NCBI RefSeq assembly: GCF_937997595.1
Contig: NZ_CALKTS010000007.1
Span: 1-31,340, forward strand
Length of the DNA: 31,340 bases
Source: an uncultured Campylobacter sp.
GTDB lineage: Bacteria > Campylobacterota > Campylobacteria > Campylobacterales > Campylobacteraceae
Direction of reading: 5' to 3'
In this document: positions 18,214 to 26,578 of the stretch, piece after piece
Layout: each line of letters starts with the position of its first letter
Position numbering within the stretch: position 1 is the first letter of the stretch
Translations under genes and position numbers: made by a program
Notes under the pieces: model-generated
Seen by the model: the letters and a program-made list of their open reading frames with translations, nothing else
What the model was told of the DNA's origin: nothing
Database searches by the model: none

Positions 18214-18839
18214 AATTAAATTTAAAGCCCCGATCTCGCTAGCTTGGCCTTTTTTGCTAAATATCTCGTGCTAAAAATTGTGAGTATATTTTATGCATAC
18301 TTTGGCATTTTTGAAAGAAATTTTGCCGCAATGTCAGAACCGCGAAGTGCAAAAAGCTCATACATAACTACTTCTTAAATTTTACGAAATTTAAAATTCG
18401 CGCCTTAAGCCTGCTCCGCCAAGCAAATCCACGCAAATCAATAAATCAAAATTCTAGCTATTTGCTCACAGCACAAATTCCATGAGAATTTTAAATAATG
18501 CCACATAAAATTAAAATTCTGCCAAAATCCATCCCTCAATTCAACTTCTTAAAATTTTGCGCAAAATCGCTCAACAAAATTCTAAACCACAAAATTTTAG
18601 TATTTAAAATCATATTGCTCAATCCCCCGTAGCAACAAAATCTATGGGCTTGTCACCGTGCACCGCTTCAGCCTACTTTGTCCAAAAGCCCAAAGACGCA
18701 AACCGCAACCTTTACAAGCTAACGATAAAATTTAATCATAATTTTTAAAAACCAAAATTTAAAAAGCACAGAATTTTACCCCAGGATTTGAATTGAGTAA
18801 AAAGCTAACGAAATGCAGGAATTTCACAAATGTTAAATT
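18214..18839. other. AT-rich spacer without a recognisable gene
   Basis: About 625 bp between the small coiled-coil gene and the end of the Fe-S protein gene. It is rich in AAAATT, CAAAATTC and AAATTTTA words that recur at irregular spacing, with stops in all frames. No RNA gene or clear terminator was recognised. It may be decayed coding DNA or expanded low-complexity spacer. Confidence 0.5.
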
Positions 18840-20144
18840 TTATCCATTGGAATTTTCCTCACTCATAAGCGCTTCAGCGATGAGCTCTAGCGGATTTATG
18901 CACCTTATCTGCGAGCCACTTAAAGAAAGCGAATTATTTAGCTGCATCCTGCACGCACTGCACTCGGCAGAAACTACGCGCACGGGTAGATCCGCCATTG
19001 CGCGCGCCTTAGCTAATCCCACTGCGCGCGCGAGCTCGTAACGCTCGGTCTGCATCGTCACACCGCCAAATCCGCAGCATTTATTAGGCTCATCCATCTC
19101 GGTTATTTCGTAGTTTTGAGCAAGCAAGCCGCGCGGCTCTTTCCAAATACCCTGCATTTTGCGGGCATGGCACGGATCGTGATAGGTAATCGCTAAAGCC
19201 CTTTTGCCGCGGCGCATCAAAAGATCACTTAAGTTTGTAAATTTATAAAAGTATTCGCTCGCCATAAAAATTTTACTCGCAAGCTTTTGCGCACGGGCTT
19301 TCCATTGCGGCTCATTTTCAAAAAAATGCGCGTAATCCACCCGCAGCATCGCAGAGCACGTAGCCTCGGGCACGATAATCGCATCAAGAGCAGGCATGAC
19401 TTTTTCGAAATATGCTATATTAAATTTTGCCACGCGTTCAACCGCCGCAAAATCTCCCGTAAAATACGCAGGAGCGCCGCAACAGGCTTGTTCCTTCATC
19501 AAATTTACGTTTAGCTTTAGCGCTCGCGCGATATGTAAAACCGCCTCGCCTACGCCCGTGTAAGCGTAGTTTGCCATGCAGCCTATAAAAATTCCGATAG
19601 TTTTTTCGCCGCCGTTGTCGATAAGCTCTGCGTGAGAGTTCATAAAGCTCTTTTTCGCAGGAGCAGGCAACAAGCGCTCTTTTTTAAGTATTGGTAAGCC
19701 AAATCTAGGCGACATAGAGCTTTGCGTATCTTTTCGCATCTTAAAGCCACAGCTAAGAAACACGTATCCAAGCGCTGCTGCTAGATCCAGCGCTTTGCGA
19801 TGCCCGAGCAGCCAAAACGCAGCTTTTTTGTACCACGCGATGCCAAATTTTTCCGCAATGCGCGCGCGAACATTCTCGATTGCCGTATCTATGGGCAAAG
19901 ACTCGCCGCAAATATCTACGCAGTTGGTGCATAAAAAGCAGCTTTCAAAAATTTTCTTAGTGTTTTTATCAAGCTTTAGCTCATTTCTGCCGTAAGCGCC
20001 CAAAAGATCCACAAATCCGCGCGGGCTCGTTACTTCATCGCCGTTAATGCCATGAATCGTGCAGACTTGGATGCATTTACCACATTTTACGCAACGCTCG
20101 CTAAGTGCCGCAAAATCGAACGCTCCAAGCTTTGCCTTACTCAT
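18840..20144 (-). CDS. (Fe-S)-binding oxidoreductase subunit, GlcF/HdrD-like
   Basis: A 434-residue soluble iron-sulfur protein. Two ferredoxin-type 4Fe-4S sites are clear: CxxCxxCxxxC at Cys 18, 21, 24, 28 and again at Cys 69, 72, 75, 79. They are followed by two CCG domains (a QACCGAPAYF motif near 220-225 and a NKCCGFGG motif near 365-371), the arrangement of glycolate oxidase GlcF and heterodisulfide reductase-like electron-transfer subunits. No flavin partner gene is adjacent, so the electron donor is unknown. It follows hemN by 11 bases without a good ribosome binding site. It corresponds in position to C. jejuni Cj0991c; a link to heme synthesis through shared redox chemistry is speculation. 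Confidence 0.88.
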   Translation of the reverse strand: MSKAKLGAFDFAALSERCVKCGKCIQVCTIHGINGDEVTSPRGFVDLLGAYGRNELKLDKNTKKIFESCFLCTNCVDICGESLPIDTAIENVRARIAEKFGIAWYKKAAFWLLGHRKALDLAAALGYVFLSCGFKMRKDTQSSMSPRFGLPILKKERLLPAPAKKSFMNSHAELIDNGGEKTIGIFIGCMANYAYTGVGEAVLHIARALKLNVNLMKEQACCGAPAYFTGDFAAVERVAKFNIAYFEKVMPALDAIIVPEATCSAMLRVDYAHFFENEPQWKARAQKLASKIFMASEYFYKFTNLSDLLMRRGKRALAITYHDPCHARKMQGIWKEPRGLLAQNYEITEMDEPNKCCGFGGVTMQTERYELARAVGLAKARAMADLPVRVVSAECSACRMQLNNSLSLSGSQIRCINPLELIAEALMSEENSNG

Positions 20145-20155
20145 AGCCGCGCCGC

Positions 20156-21520
20156 TTAAACGGTTTTAGAAAAGCGCTTTTCGCCCAAATTTTTACCCAT
20201 ATACTCATCAAAGCACATCGCGATATTGCGGATCAAAAGCGTGCCGGTAGGCGTTACTGAAATTCTATGCGGCGAGACTTGTACGAAATCCTTTAGCGCC
20301 TCAAGCTGCTTTAGGCTCGCGCCGAAATGCTCGAAAAATTTTATCTTAAATTTCTCCTCGATCGCCTCTATATCTACGCAAAAATTACTCATCAGCCCCA
20401 TAATCACCTCTTTGCGCAGCAGATCCTCTTCATTTAGCAAAATACCCTTGCAATACGGTAGTCTGCCCGCATCGATCGCGGCTTCGTAAGCGTCCATATC
20501 TTTGAAATTTTGCGCGTAGTGGCGCACGCCCTCGCCGATGCTAGTTAGCCCGATGCCGATCAGATCGGCGCCGCCCTTGGTCGTATAGCCCTGAAAATTA
20601 CGGTGCAGCGAGCCGTTTTTAAGCGCGGCGTGAAGCTCGTCCGCGGGCTTTGAGTAGTGATCCATACCGATCATCTCGTATCCGTTCGCGCTCAAAAAAT
20701 CGTGCGTAAATTTTAAAATTTCAAGCTTCACTTTAGGCTCCGGCAGGGTCGTTTCGTCAAATTTACGCATAGATTTTTTGATCCACGGCACGTGCGCGTA
20801 GTTAAAGATCGCAAAGCGGTCCGGATCAAGCGAAAGCGCAAGCTCCAGCGTGCGCTTAAAGCTAGCTAGGCTCTGATACGGAAGACCGTATATCAGATCC
20901 ATATTTATCGATTTTATCCCCCTCTCGCGCGCCATAGCTATGACATCCCTCGTAAGCTCGAAAGGCTGGATGCGGTGGATCTCCTTTTGTACGCGCTCGT
21001 CGAAGTCCTGCACGCCGTAGCTTATGCGGTTAAAGCCGTTTGAAACGAGCACGCCTAGCTGCTCGGCGTTCAAAAATCGCGGATCGATCTCGCAGCTAAT
21101 CTCGGCTTCGGAGCTGAAGTTTTTAAAATACTTTTTGATATTTTTTATGTGGCGCGCAAGCTGTTCGGCGCTAAAATATGTAGGCGTGCCACCGCCGAAG
21201 TGCATCTGCACGACCTGGCGCGAGCCGTCCACGACGCCGCTTAAAATTTGCATTTCGCGCTCGATATAGTCCAAATACCGATCCATCTTGTCGCGCTTGC
21301 CGGTGTAGATTACGTTGCAGCCGCAAAAATAACAGGCGGAGCGGCAAAACGGCATGTGAAAGTAAAGCGACAGGGGCGTAGAGCTTTTTTGATTTTTCAG
21401 CTCGTTTAGATATCCGTCGTAGCTGAAGTTTTCGCTAAATTCCAAAGCGGTCGGATAGCTCGTGTAGCGGGGTCCGGGGCGCGAAAATTTCGCGTAAGCG
21501 TCGAAGTCTATACTATTCAC
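20156..21520 (-). CDS. hemN: Oxygen-independent coproporphyrinogen III oxidase
   Basis: HemN is a radical SAM enzyme that decarboxylates two propionates of coproporphyrinogen III to give protoporphyrinogen IX under low oxygen. The 454-residue protein has the usual HemN length. It has the cluster motif CxxxCxxCxC at Cys 59, 63, 66 and 68 within FCRSACYFCGC, and the SAM-binding GGGTP at 109-113. Conserved SRPGPRYTSYPTA near the N-terminus and NFQGYTTKGGADLIGIG separate it from HemW. It starts with GTG and overlaps the upstream gene by eight bases, so they are coupled. Its presence fits microaerobic or anaerobic growth. Confidence 0.95.
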   Translation of the reverse strand: MNSIDFDAYAKFSRPGPRYTSYPTALEFSENFSYDGYLNELKNQKSSTPLSLYFHMPFCRSACYFCGCNVIYTGKRDKMDRYLDYIEREMQILSGVVDGSRQVVQMHFGGGTPTYFSAEQLARHIKNIKKYFKNFSSEAEISCEIDPRFLNAEQLGVLVSNGFNRISYGVQDFDERVQKEIHRIQPFELTRDVIAMARERGIKSINMDLIYGLPYQSLASFKRTLELALSLDPDRFAIFNYAHVPWIKKSMRKFDETTLPEPKVKLEILKFTHDFLSANGYEMIGMDHYSKPADELHAALKNGSLHRNFQGYTTKGGADLIGIGLTSIGEGVRHYAQNFKDMDAYEAAIDAGRLPYCKGILLNEEDLLRKEVIMGLMSNFCVDIEAIEEKFKIKFFEHFGASLKQLEALKDFVQVSPHRISVTPTGTLLIRNIAMCFDEYMGKNLGEKRFSKTV

Positions 21521-21995
21521 GGCCGCCCGCCTTGGTTTTTATAAGCTCTTCAATGTCGATGAAAAGGTTTGGATGCAGGCTTTTCACGCGCGAAACGACG
21601 GCATCTACGTCTAAGCTTAATCTTTTCGCATTCGGATTTGCGCCCGTAAGCCTTCTGATCTCGTCCATGCACACGATCCACGCGTCGCCGAAATCCACCG
21701 GCGTATGCTGCAAAATCGAGCGCTCAAGCTTGAGATTAAAATTTTCCTGCATCGCGTTTTTGGTCGCGGCGATGAGATTTGCAAGCGATTTTATCGAGAT
21801 CATCGTGTGCACTTCGTTATTTTCGTCGATGCCGAACCACGGCTCCTCGTCGCTCCACGAGCCGCTTTTTAAAGTGAGTTTTTTCTCGTTGTCCTCGCCC
21901 TGTGAAATTTCAAAAACCGTCCTTTTCGAGCTATCCAGCCCGAAAAATTCGCTCGCTTTGTCGATCTTTTTTAGCGCTTTCTCTTTTTCTTCCAT
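21513..21995 (-). CDS. UPF0763/DUF2603-like protein, function unknown
   Basis: A 160-residue soluble, acidic protein that I associate with an epsilonproteobacterial family of unknown function (UPF0763, DUF2603), based on its sequence and its place between hemN and argF, as for C. jejuni Cj0993c. It has no signal peptide, membrane segment or catalytic motif that I can see. An AGGAG site precedes the ATG. Its last codons overlap the hemN start and it begins 14 bases after argF, so it belongs to the argF-hemN operon. Confidence 0.8.
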   Translation of the reverse strand: MEEKEKALKKIDKASEFFGLDSSKRTVFEISQGEDNEKKLTLKSGSWSDEEPWFGIDENNEVHTMISIKSLANLIAATKNAMQENFNLKLERSILQHTPVDFGDAWIVCMDEIRRLTGANPNAKRLSLDVDAVVSRVKSLHPNLFIDIEELIKTKAGGRE

Positions 21996-22009
21996 GCTTT
22001 CTCCTAAAT

Positions 22010-22933
22010 TTACCTTCTTTGATCCAGCCAGACCATAACGCCCTTTTGCGCGTGCAGGCGATTTTCCGCCTCTGCAAAAATTTCATCCGCGTGCGCTTCA
22101 AACACGGCCTCGCTCACCTCGTATCCGCGATACGCCGGCAGGCAGTGCAAAAAGATCGCGTTTTTTTCAGCCAGAGCCATTAAGCTTTCATCCACGCAAA
22201 AGCCCGCGAAATCGCGAATTCTTTGCTCCTTTTCGGCTTCTTGCCCCATCGAAACCCAAGTATCGGTCGTCACGACGTTTGCGCCCCTTACGGCTTCTTT
22301 TATATCGTTCGTTATTAAAATTTTAGCGCCTGAAATTTCGGCATTTTGCCGCGCCTGCGCCAGTATCTGCGGATCGACCTCGTAGCCCACGGGCGTCGCT
22401 ACTCGCAGCTCAAAGCCAAGCTTGCTGGCAAGCATGAGCCACGAATGCGTCATATTGTTGCCGTCGCCCACGTAGGCGGCTTTTATCTTTGGAGTTTCAA
22501 TACCGCGCTCCACGATCGTCATTAAATCCGCCATTAGCTGCACGGGATGAAATTTATCGCTTAGCCCGTTTATCACCGGCACGCGGCTAAATTCCGCAAG
22601 CTCTATTAACGTCTCGTGGCGATTTACGCGCGCCATGATTAGATCGCACATTCGCGAAATCACGCGCGCAGTGTCTTTGATCGGCTCACCTCGCCCGAGC
22701 TGTATGTCGCGACTGCTCAAAAACAGCGAGTGCCCGCCGAGCTCGTTCATCCCCACGTCAAAGCTAACGCGCGTCCTAGTCGAGCTTTTTTCAAATATCA
22801 TCGCTAATTTTTGATCTTTCAAATACGGCTTAAAATTTCGCGCCTTAGCCTCTTTTTTAATCTCAAACGCTAAATTTAAAATTTCGATTATCTCGTCTTT
22901 GCTAAAATCGTTTAACGTAAGAAAGTGCCTCAC
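22010..22933 (-). CDS. argF: Ornithine carbamoyltransferase
   Basis: Transfers the carbamoyl group of carbamoyl phosphate to ornithine to form citrulline in arginine synthesis. The 307-residue protein has the carbamoyl-phosphate motif STRTR (51-55), HPVQ (129-132), the ornithine loop SMG (228-230) and HCLP (263-266), which identify the anabolic enzyme. The start is GTG at 22933 with AAGGAG five bases upstream. A TACAAT -10 box lies at 22958-22953. It leads a leftward operon with the UPF0763-like gene, hemN and the Fe-S protein gene. Confidence 0.96.
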   Translation of the reverse strand: MRHFLTLNDFSKDEIIEILNLAFEIKKEAKARNFKPYLKDQKLAMIFEKSSTRTRVSFDVGMNELGGHSLFLSSRDIQLGRGEPIKDTARVISRMCDLIMARVNRHETLIELAEFSRVPVINGLSDKFHPVQLMADLMTIVERGIETPKIKAAYVGDGNNMTHSWLMLASKLGFELRVATPVGYEVDPQILAQARQNAEISGAKILITNDIKEAVRGANVVTTDTWVSMGQEAEKEQRIRDFAGFCVDESLMALAEKNAIFLHCLPAYRGYEVSEAVFEAHADEIFAEAENRLHAQKGVMVWLDQRR

Positions 22934-22952
22934 ATTGCTCCTTTTTGGTTAA

Positions 22953-22958
22953 ATTGTA
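22953..22958 (-). promoter_or_regulatory. -10 box of argF
   Basis: TACAAT on the minus strand, 20 bases before the GTG start, with no good -35 hexamer. A start site near 22946 would give a leader of about a dozen bases. Just upstream is an inverted repeat, ACGTAGCG at 22973-22980 and CGCTACGT at 23010-23017. Confidence 0.45.
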
Positions 22959-23090
22959 CACTGTTTTCGCTTACGTAGCGTTTTATTCGGCTTTAAAATT
23001 TTAAATTTACGCTACGTGCCGCGAAGTAAATTTCAAAAACCAAGTCTCGCTGCTGCTGCGAAATTTTAAAATTCCAAAATTTTTAAAATT

Positions 23091-24068
23091 TTACCTGCGC
23101 GAATTTAAAATTTCCGCGATCTCTTTGGCGTGATAGGTGATGATCATATCCGCGCCGGCGCGCCTTATACCTATCATCGTCTCCATCATCACGCGCTCAT
23201 AATCGATCACGCCCGCCTTTTTGCCCGCCTGCAGTAGCGAGTATTCGCCGCTTACGTTATATGCACATATCGGCAGCAGCGTGCGCTCCCGCAGGTCTCT
23301 GATTAGATCCAGATACGCAAGCGCGGGCTTTATCATCAAGATATCCGCTCCCTGCGCCTCGTCCTGCAGGCTTTCGTTGATCGCCTCAAATCTATTTGCG
23401 GGATCCATCTGGTAGCTGCTGCGATCGCCAAAACTAGGCGCTGATTCCGCCACGTCGCGAAACGGCCCGTAATAGCCGCTGGCAAACTTGCTCGAATACG
23501 CCATAATCGGTAAATTTTCAAATCCGCCGTGATCGAGCGCCTCTCTCAAGGTAGCGATAATGCCGTCCATCATGCCGCTGGGTGCGATCATATCCGCGCC
23601 TGCTTTGGCGTGGATGAGTGCCTGCTGCGCCGAAATTTCAAGCGTCGCGTCGTTATCCACCGTCTGATGCACATGATCGATGATGCCGCAGTGCCCGTGG
23701 TCGGTGTATTCGCAAAAGCACAGATCGGTGATTACTAATAAATTTGGAAATTTAGCCTTTATCGCGCGCAGCGAAGTCGCGATGATGCCGTCCTCGCTTA
23801 GCGCGTCCGAGCCGATGCTGTCCTTTAGCGAAGGAATTCCGAAAAGTAAAATTTTATCTAGTCCTAGCGACAAAAGAGCCTCGCACTCTTTTAAAATTTC
23901 ATCCAAGCTCATCTGAAATACGCCGGGCATCGAGGCGATCTCCTTTTTGATGCCGCTTCCTTCCACCACAAAAAGCGGATAGATTAGAAAGCGGGTTTGC
24001 AGATCGGTTTGTCGCACCAGATCCCTAAGCGCGGGGTTTATTCGTAGTCTCCTAAATCGTTTAAACAT
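23091..24068 (-). CDS. hemB: Porphobilinogen synthase (delta-aminolevulinic acid dehydratase)
   Basis: Condenses two 5-aminolevulinates to porphobilinogen in heme synthesis. The 325-residue protein has the typical length. The two active-site lysines are visible: Lys194 in [15 protein letters not shown] and Lys247 in [10 protein letters not shown]. The zinc-site cysteines are Cys117, 119 and 127 in [13 protein letters not shown], marking the zinc-dependent type. The ATG has an AAAAAAGGAAAAATA upstream sequence. It is divergent from ribA with a shared 63-base promoter region and is separated from argF by 157 bases. Confidence 0.97.
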   Translation of the reverse strand: MFKRFRRLRINPALRDLVRQTDLQTRFLIYPLFVVEGSGIKKEIASMPGVFQMSLDEILKECEALLSLGLDKILLFGIPSLKDSIGSDALSEDGIIATSLRAIKAKFPNLLVITDLCFCEYTDHGHCGIIDHVHQTVDNDATLEISAQQALIHAKAGADMIAPSGMMDGIIATLREALDHGGFENLPIMAYSSKFASGYYGPFRDVAESAPSFGDRSSYQMDPANRFEAINESLQDEAQGADILMIKPALAYLDLIRDLRERTLLPICAYNVSGEYSLLQAGKKAGVIDYERVMMETMIGIRRAGADMIITYHAKEIAEILNSRR

Positions 24069-24090
24069 TATTTTTCCTTTTTTAGCTAGA

Positions 24091-24115
24091 ATTGTGAGAT
24101 TTATAATATCACAAT
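24091..24115. promoter_or_regulatory. Operator-like inverted repeat in the hemB-ribA divergent promoter
   Basis: Perfect seven-base arms ATTGTGA (24091-24097) and TCACAAT (24109-24115) flank 11 bases that contain a rightward TATAAT at 24102-24107. Leftward, the same bases offer a TATTAT-type -10 for hemB. A protein bound here would cover both promoters. The arms resemble half sites of several regulators, but the 11-base spacing does not match the CRP/FNR spacing, so the regulator is unknown. Confidence 0.5.
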
Positions 24116-24131
24116 CGGAGTAAATTTAAGC

Positions 24132-24692
24132 ATGGATATAAAAATTTCAGAGGTCGCAAATCTCCCCTCCCGCTTCGGAAGCTTCCGCGTTCAGTCGTTT
24201 AAGCAAGGCGAGAAAGAGCATCTAGTGATATTTAAGCAACCTTTGGAGGGCGTCGTAAACGTGCGGATCCACTCGGAGTGCCTTACCGGCGATGCGATCG
24301 GCAGCCTAAAGTGCGACTGCGGCGAACAGCTCGAAGCGAGCTTAAAATATATCGAGGAGCACGGCGGCATGGTGATCTATCTGCGTCAAGAGGGGCGCAA
24401 TATCGGACTTTTTAATAAAATCAACGCCTACGCGCTGCAAGATCAGGGCCTCGATACGATCGAAGCAAACCATCAGCTCGGCTTCAAAGCGGACGAGCGA
24501 ACCTACGAGATCGTGGATTTCATACTCGCTCATTTTGGAATTTCGCGCATAAATCTGCTTACGAACAACCCGCAAAAGCTGCACGATCTGAAGGTAGAAG
24601 TGGTCGCGCGCGTGCCGATAATCATCACGCCCAATAAATTTAACGAAAACTATCTGCGCGTCAAAAAAGAGCAGATGGGGCATCTGCTGTGA
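24132..24692 (+). CDS. ribA: GTP cyclohydrolase II
   Basis: Opens GTP to 2,5-diamino-6-ribosylamino-4-pyrimidinone 5'-phosphate, the first step of riboflavin synthesis. The 186-residue stand-alone protein, with no fused DHBP synthase, has the three zinc cysteines Cys50, 61 and 63 (HSECLTGDAIGSLKCDCG), the YLRQEGRNIGL GTP-binding segment (83-93) and the LLTNNPQK motif. The last four bases overlap the rsmG start (GTGA), so rsmG is translationally coupled. Confidence 0.96.
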   Translation: MDIKISEVANLPSRFGSFRVQSFKQGEKEHLVIFKQPLEGVVNVRIHSECLTGDAIGSLKCDCGEQLEASLKYIEEHGGMVIYLRQEGRNIGLFNKINAYALQDQGLDTIEANHQLGFKADERTYEIVDFILAHFGISRINLLTNNPQKLHDLKVEVVARVPIIITPNKFNENYLRVKKEQMGHLL

Positions 24693-25267
24693 AGCTTGCG
24701 CCGAGCGAAAACTTTAACAAACAGATCGCTAAATTTAAAGCCTGTCTGCAAAAATTTAACCGCGTCCATAGCCTCACGAATTACCACGATTTGGACGCGG
24801 TGGTGCGCGACAGCCTAAGCGGAGCGAATTTCATACCGCGCTATCCGCGCATCGCGTGCGACATAGGCTCGGGAGCTGGCTTTCCCGGGATATTTTTGGC
24901 GCTCGCGCTGCCTCTGTGCGAGTGGCATCTGTTTGAGCCAAATCAAAAAAAAGCGGCGTTTCTAACCTACGTGAAGGTTAGTCTTGCGCTAGCTAACGTA
25001 AAAATCCACGCCGAGCGCGTGCAAGACGGCGCAGAGCTGCGCGCCGATCTGATAAGCTCGCGAGCGCTAATGAGCGCGCGAAGCTTAATTGAAATTTGCC
25101 GCGGCTTTTACGATCAAAACACGACGTTTTTGCTCTACAAAGGCTCGGGCGCAGAGGCGGAAGCGGCGGAATTCCGCAAGGAATTTGCAAGCGCGCGCTG
25201 CGAAATTTTTAGCGATGAAAATGCTTTGAAAAATAGAAAATTTTTAGTGATCAAAGGGGTGAAATAA
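24689..25267 (+). CDS. rsmG: 16S rRNA (guanine-527-N7) methyltransferase
   Basis: Methylates G527 of 16S rRNA using S-adenosylmethionine; loss gives low-level streptomycin resistance in other bacteria. The 192-residue protein has the SAM-binding loop DIGSGAGFPG (58-67), followed by LFEPNQKKAAFL and SRALMSAR. The GTG start is embedded in the end of ribA. The stop shares one base with the next ATG (TAATG). Confidence 0.93.
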   Translation: MKLAPSENFNKQIAKFKACLQKFNRVHSLTNYHDLDAVVRDSLSGANFIPRYPRIACDIGSGAGFPGIFLALALPLCEWHLFEPNQKKAAFLTYVKVSLALANVKIHAERVQDGAELRADLISSRALMSARSLIEICRGFYDQNTTFLLYKGSGAEAEAAEFRKEFASARCEIFSDENALKNRKFLVIKGVK

Positions 25268-25473
25268 TGGGAAAAATTCTAGCCATAGCCGTCATCGCGG
25301 CGCTCATATATTTTTTGATAGCGCCTAGATTTCGCGTAAAGAAAAAGGACGATGCGACCGAGCTTTTGGCGTGCGACGAGTGCGGGACGTACTTTAGCAA
25401 CGACGAGCTTGCTCTGCGCGACAAAAAGCGCCTTTGCAAATCCTGCGAAGCCAAACTAAGGGGCGGCAAATGA
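25267..25473 (+). CDS. Small PP0621-like membrane-anchored zinc-ribbon protein
   Basis: A 68-residue protein with an N-terminal membrane segment (about 4-19), a basic stretch (RFRVKKK) and two CxxC pairs, Cys36/39 (CDEC) and Cys57/60 (CKSC), likely to bind one zinc. This layout matches the PP0621 family, whose function is not known. The ATG overlaps the rsmG stop by one base and the stop overlaps the next gene by four bases, so it is expressed as part of the ribA operon. Confidence 0.8.
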   Translation: MGKILAIAVIAALIYFLIAPRFRVKKKDDATELLACDECGTYFSNDELALRDKKRLCKSCEAKLRGGK

Positions 25474-26012
25474 TCATCCTAGGCCACGCGCTCGTACCCT
25501 ACGAGCCGCTGTATCTCATCAAAAACGGCGACGAAGTTTTCAAATACGACAATCTGCTCTTTAAATTTAACGACAGGCTCATCTCCGCGGCGCAAAAGGT
25601 GCAGAAAAAATTTAGCGTTATTACGAATGATATAAATGAAATTTTACTCGCAAACGGCGCAGGCGCGCGCTTCATCGTCGTGGATAAAAAATCCGCCGCG
25701 GCCGCGCAAAAGCTAGCCAACGATTATCTTTTCGACGCCAAGATCGCGATGTTTATCGGCTCTGCGCGGGCGCTAAAAAACCTCTCGGAGCTCGGAATCG
25801 ACGCGGCAATCTTTAAAGACGCGATCGCAAACGCGCCTAAATCGCTACTTGCAAGCATCGGAGATAGCGTAGGCTTTAAATTTCACTTCGGGCTTCCGAA
25901 AAAAGATGAAATTTTCGGCGGCGCGCAAAAGCTCGCGGATAAAATTTCGGCTCTGGATAAAAAGCTAAGCGCGCCCGCAGCCGGTAAAAATGACGATATC
26001 TGGAAAAAATAG
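25470..26012 (+). CDS. Unrecognised soluble protein at the end of the ribA operon
   Basis: A 180-residue protein beginning MIILGHALVPYEPLY. The ATG at 25470 overlaps the previous stop (ATGA), which is better placed than an in-frame ATG 12 codons earlier lying inside the zinc-ribbon gene. It has no membrane segment or signal peptide. Alternating hydrophobic and charged stretches (ARFIVVDKKSAAAAQKLAN, AKIAMFIGSARALKNLSELG) suggest an alpha/beta fold. I know of no motif that gives a function. Tight coupling to ribA and rsmG implies coexpression but not necessarily a shared pathway. Confidence 0.8.
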   Translation: MIILGHALVPYEPLYLIKNGDEVFKYDNLLFKFNDRLISAAQKVQKKFSVITNDINEILLANGAGARFIVVDKKSAAAAQKLANDYLFDAKIAMFIGSARALKNLSELGIDAAIFKDAIANAPKSLLASIGDSVGFKFHFGLPKKDEIFGGAQKLADKISALDKKLSAPAAGKNDDIWKK

Positions 26013-26545
26013 CAAAATCCTAAGCGAATTTGTTCGCGGGCGTAAAATTTTTATGACTCATGCAAATTAAAATTCCGCGCGAAATTTTGCCTAGCCTCGC
26101 GGCTTAGAATTTAACGCGAATTTCACCCGCTTACGCGGATCGGAATTCTACGCGGAATTTTGCCCTCTTTCGCAAATTATAATTCTGCGCGAATCCCACG
26201 CGTCCTCTGCGAAATTCTCTCGCTTACTCAATTTAAAATTTTACCCGCTCGGATATATTTAAATTTTACGTAGAATTTCGCCTGGCCTCGCGGCAAGAAA
26301 TTTCAAAAAGAATTTTATCCTCCCGCGCGATGCGAAATTTTACTAAATTTTCTACGCGCGATATAAAATCTACGTAAATTTTACTCGCGCAATTAACGTA
26401 AATAAAATTCTGCCTCTGCCTAAGCTTCATAGAATTTTGTAAAATTTTACTTACAGAACGATATAAATTCCTAGCCATTATTTTAAAATTTACTCGCGTT
26501 TTAGCTGCTTTTATGCGCGCGGTAAGGATTTTTTAAAGCTAAAAT
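26013..26545. other. Long spacer filled with degenerate repeats
   Basis: About 530 bp between the unknown ribA-operon gene and the ClC gene. It begins with a weak stem (GCGAA and TTCGC, 26024-26037), then carries a degenerate tandem repeat array (separate entry) and continues with similar AATTTTAC and CGCGC words to about 26460. A 70-codon leftward frame at 26266-26478 is made of the repeats and is not thought to be a gene. Confidence 0.6.
26071..26300. repeat. Degenerate tandem repeat, period about 36 bp
   Basis: Units open with AATTC/AATTT followed by a C/T-rich and CGCG part. Clear unit starts are 26071, 26108, 26144, 26181 and 26213, then a degraded stretch, then a well preserved unit from 26262 to 26297. 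Intervals are 37, 36, 37 and 32 bases. Units at 26071 and 26262 share the GCCT-GCCTCGCGGC core, with small differences. Sequence identity between units is partial, so this is an old or fast-diverging array. Confidence 0.65.
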
Positions 26546-26549
26546 TTTA

Positions 26550-26555
26550 TATAAT
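26550..26555 (+). promoter_or_regulatory. -10 box of the ClC gene
   Basis: TATAAT 24 bases before the TTG start codon, in an AT-rich stretch, without a clear -35 hexamer. Confidence 0.55.
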
Positions 26556-26578
26556 TATGCGTTTCAAAAAGGCATATT

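Noticed and set aside
26071..26300. Possible CRISPR array
   Set aside because: Units follow each other directly, are not identical and have no unique spacers of constant length. No cas gene is nearby.
26266..26478. Leftward 70-codon frame
   Set aside because: It lies within the degenerate repeat array, and its residues simply mirror the DNA repeat.
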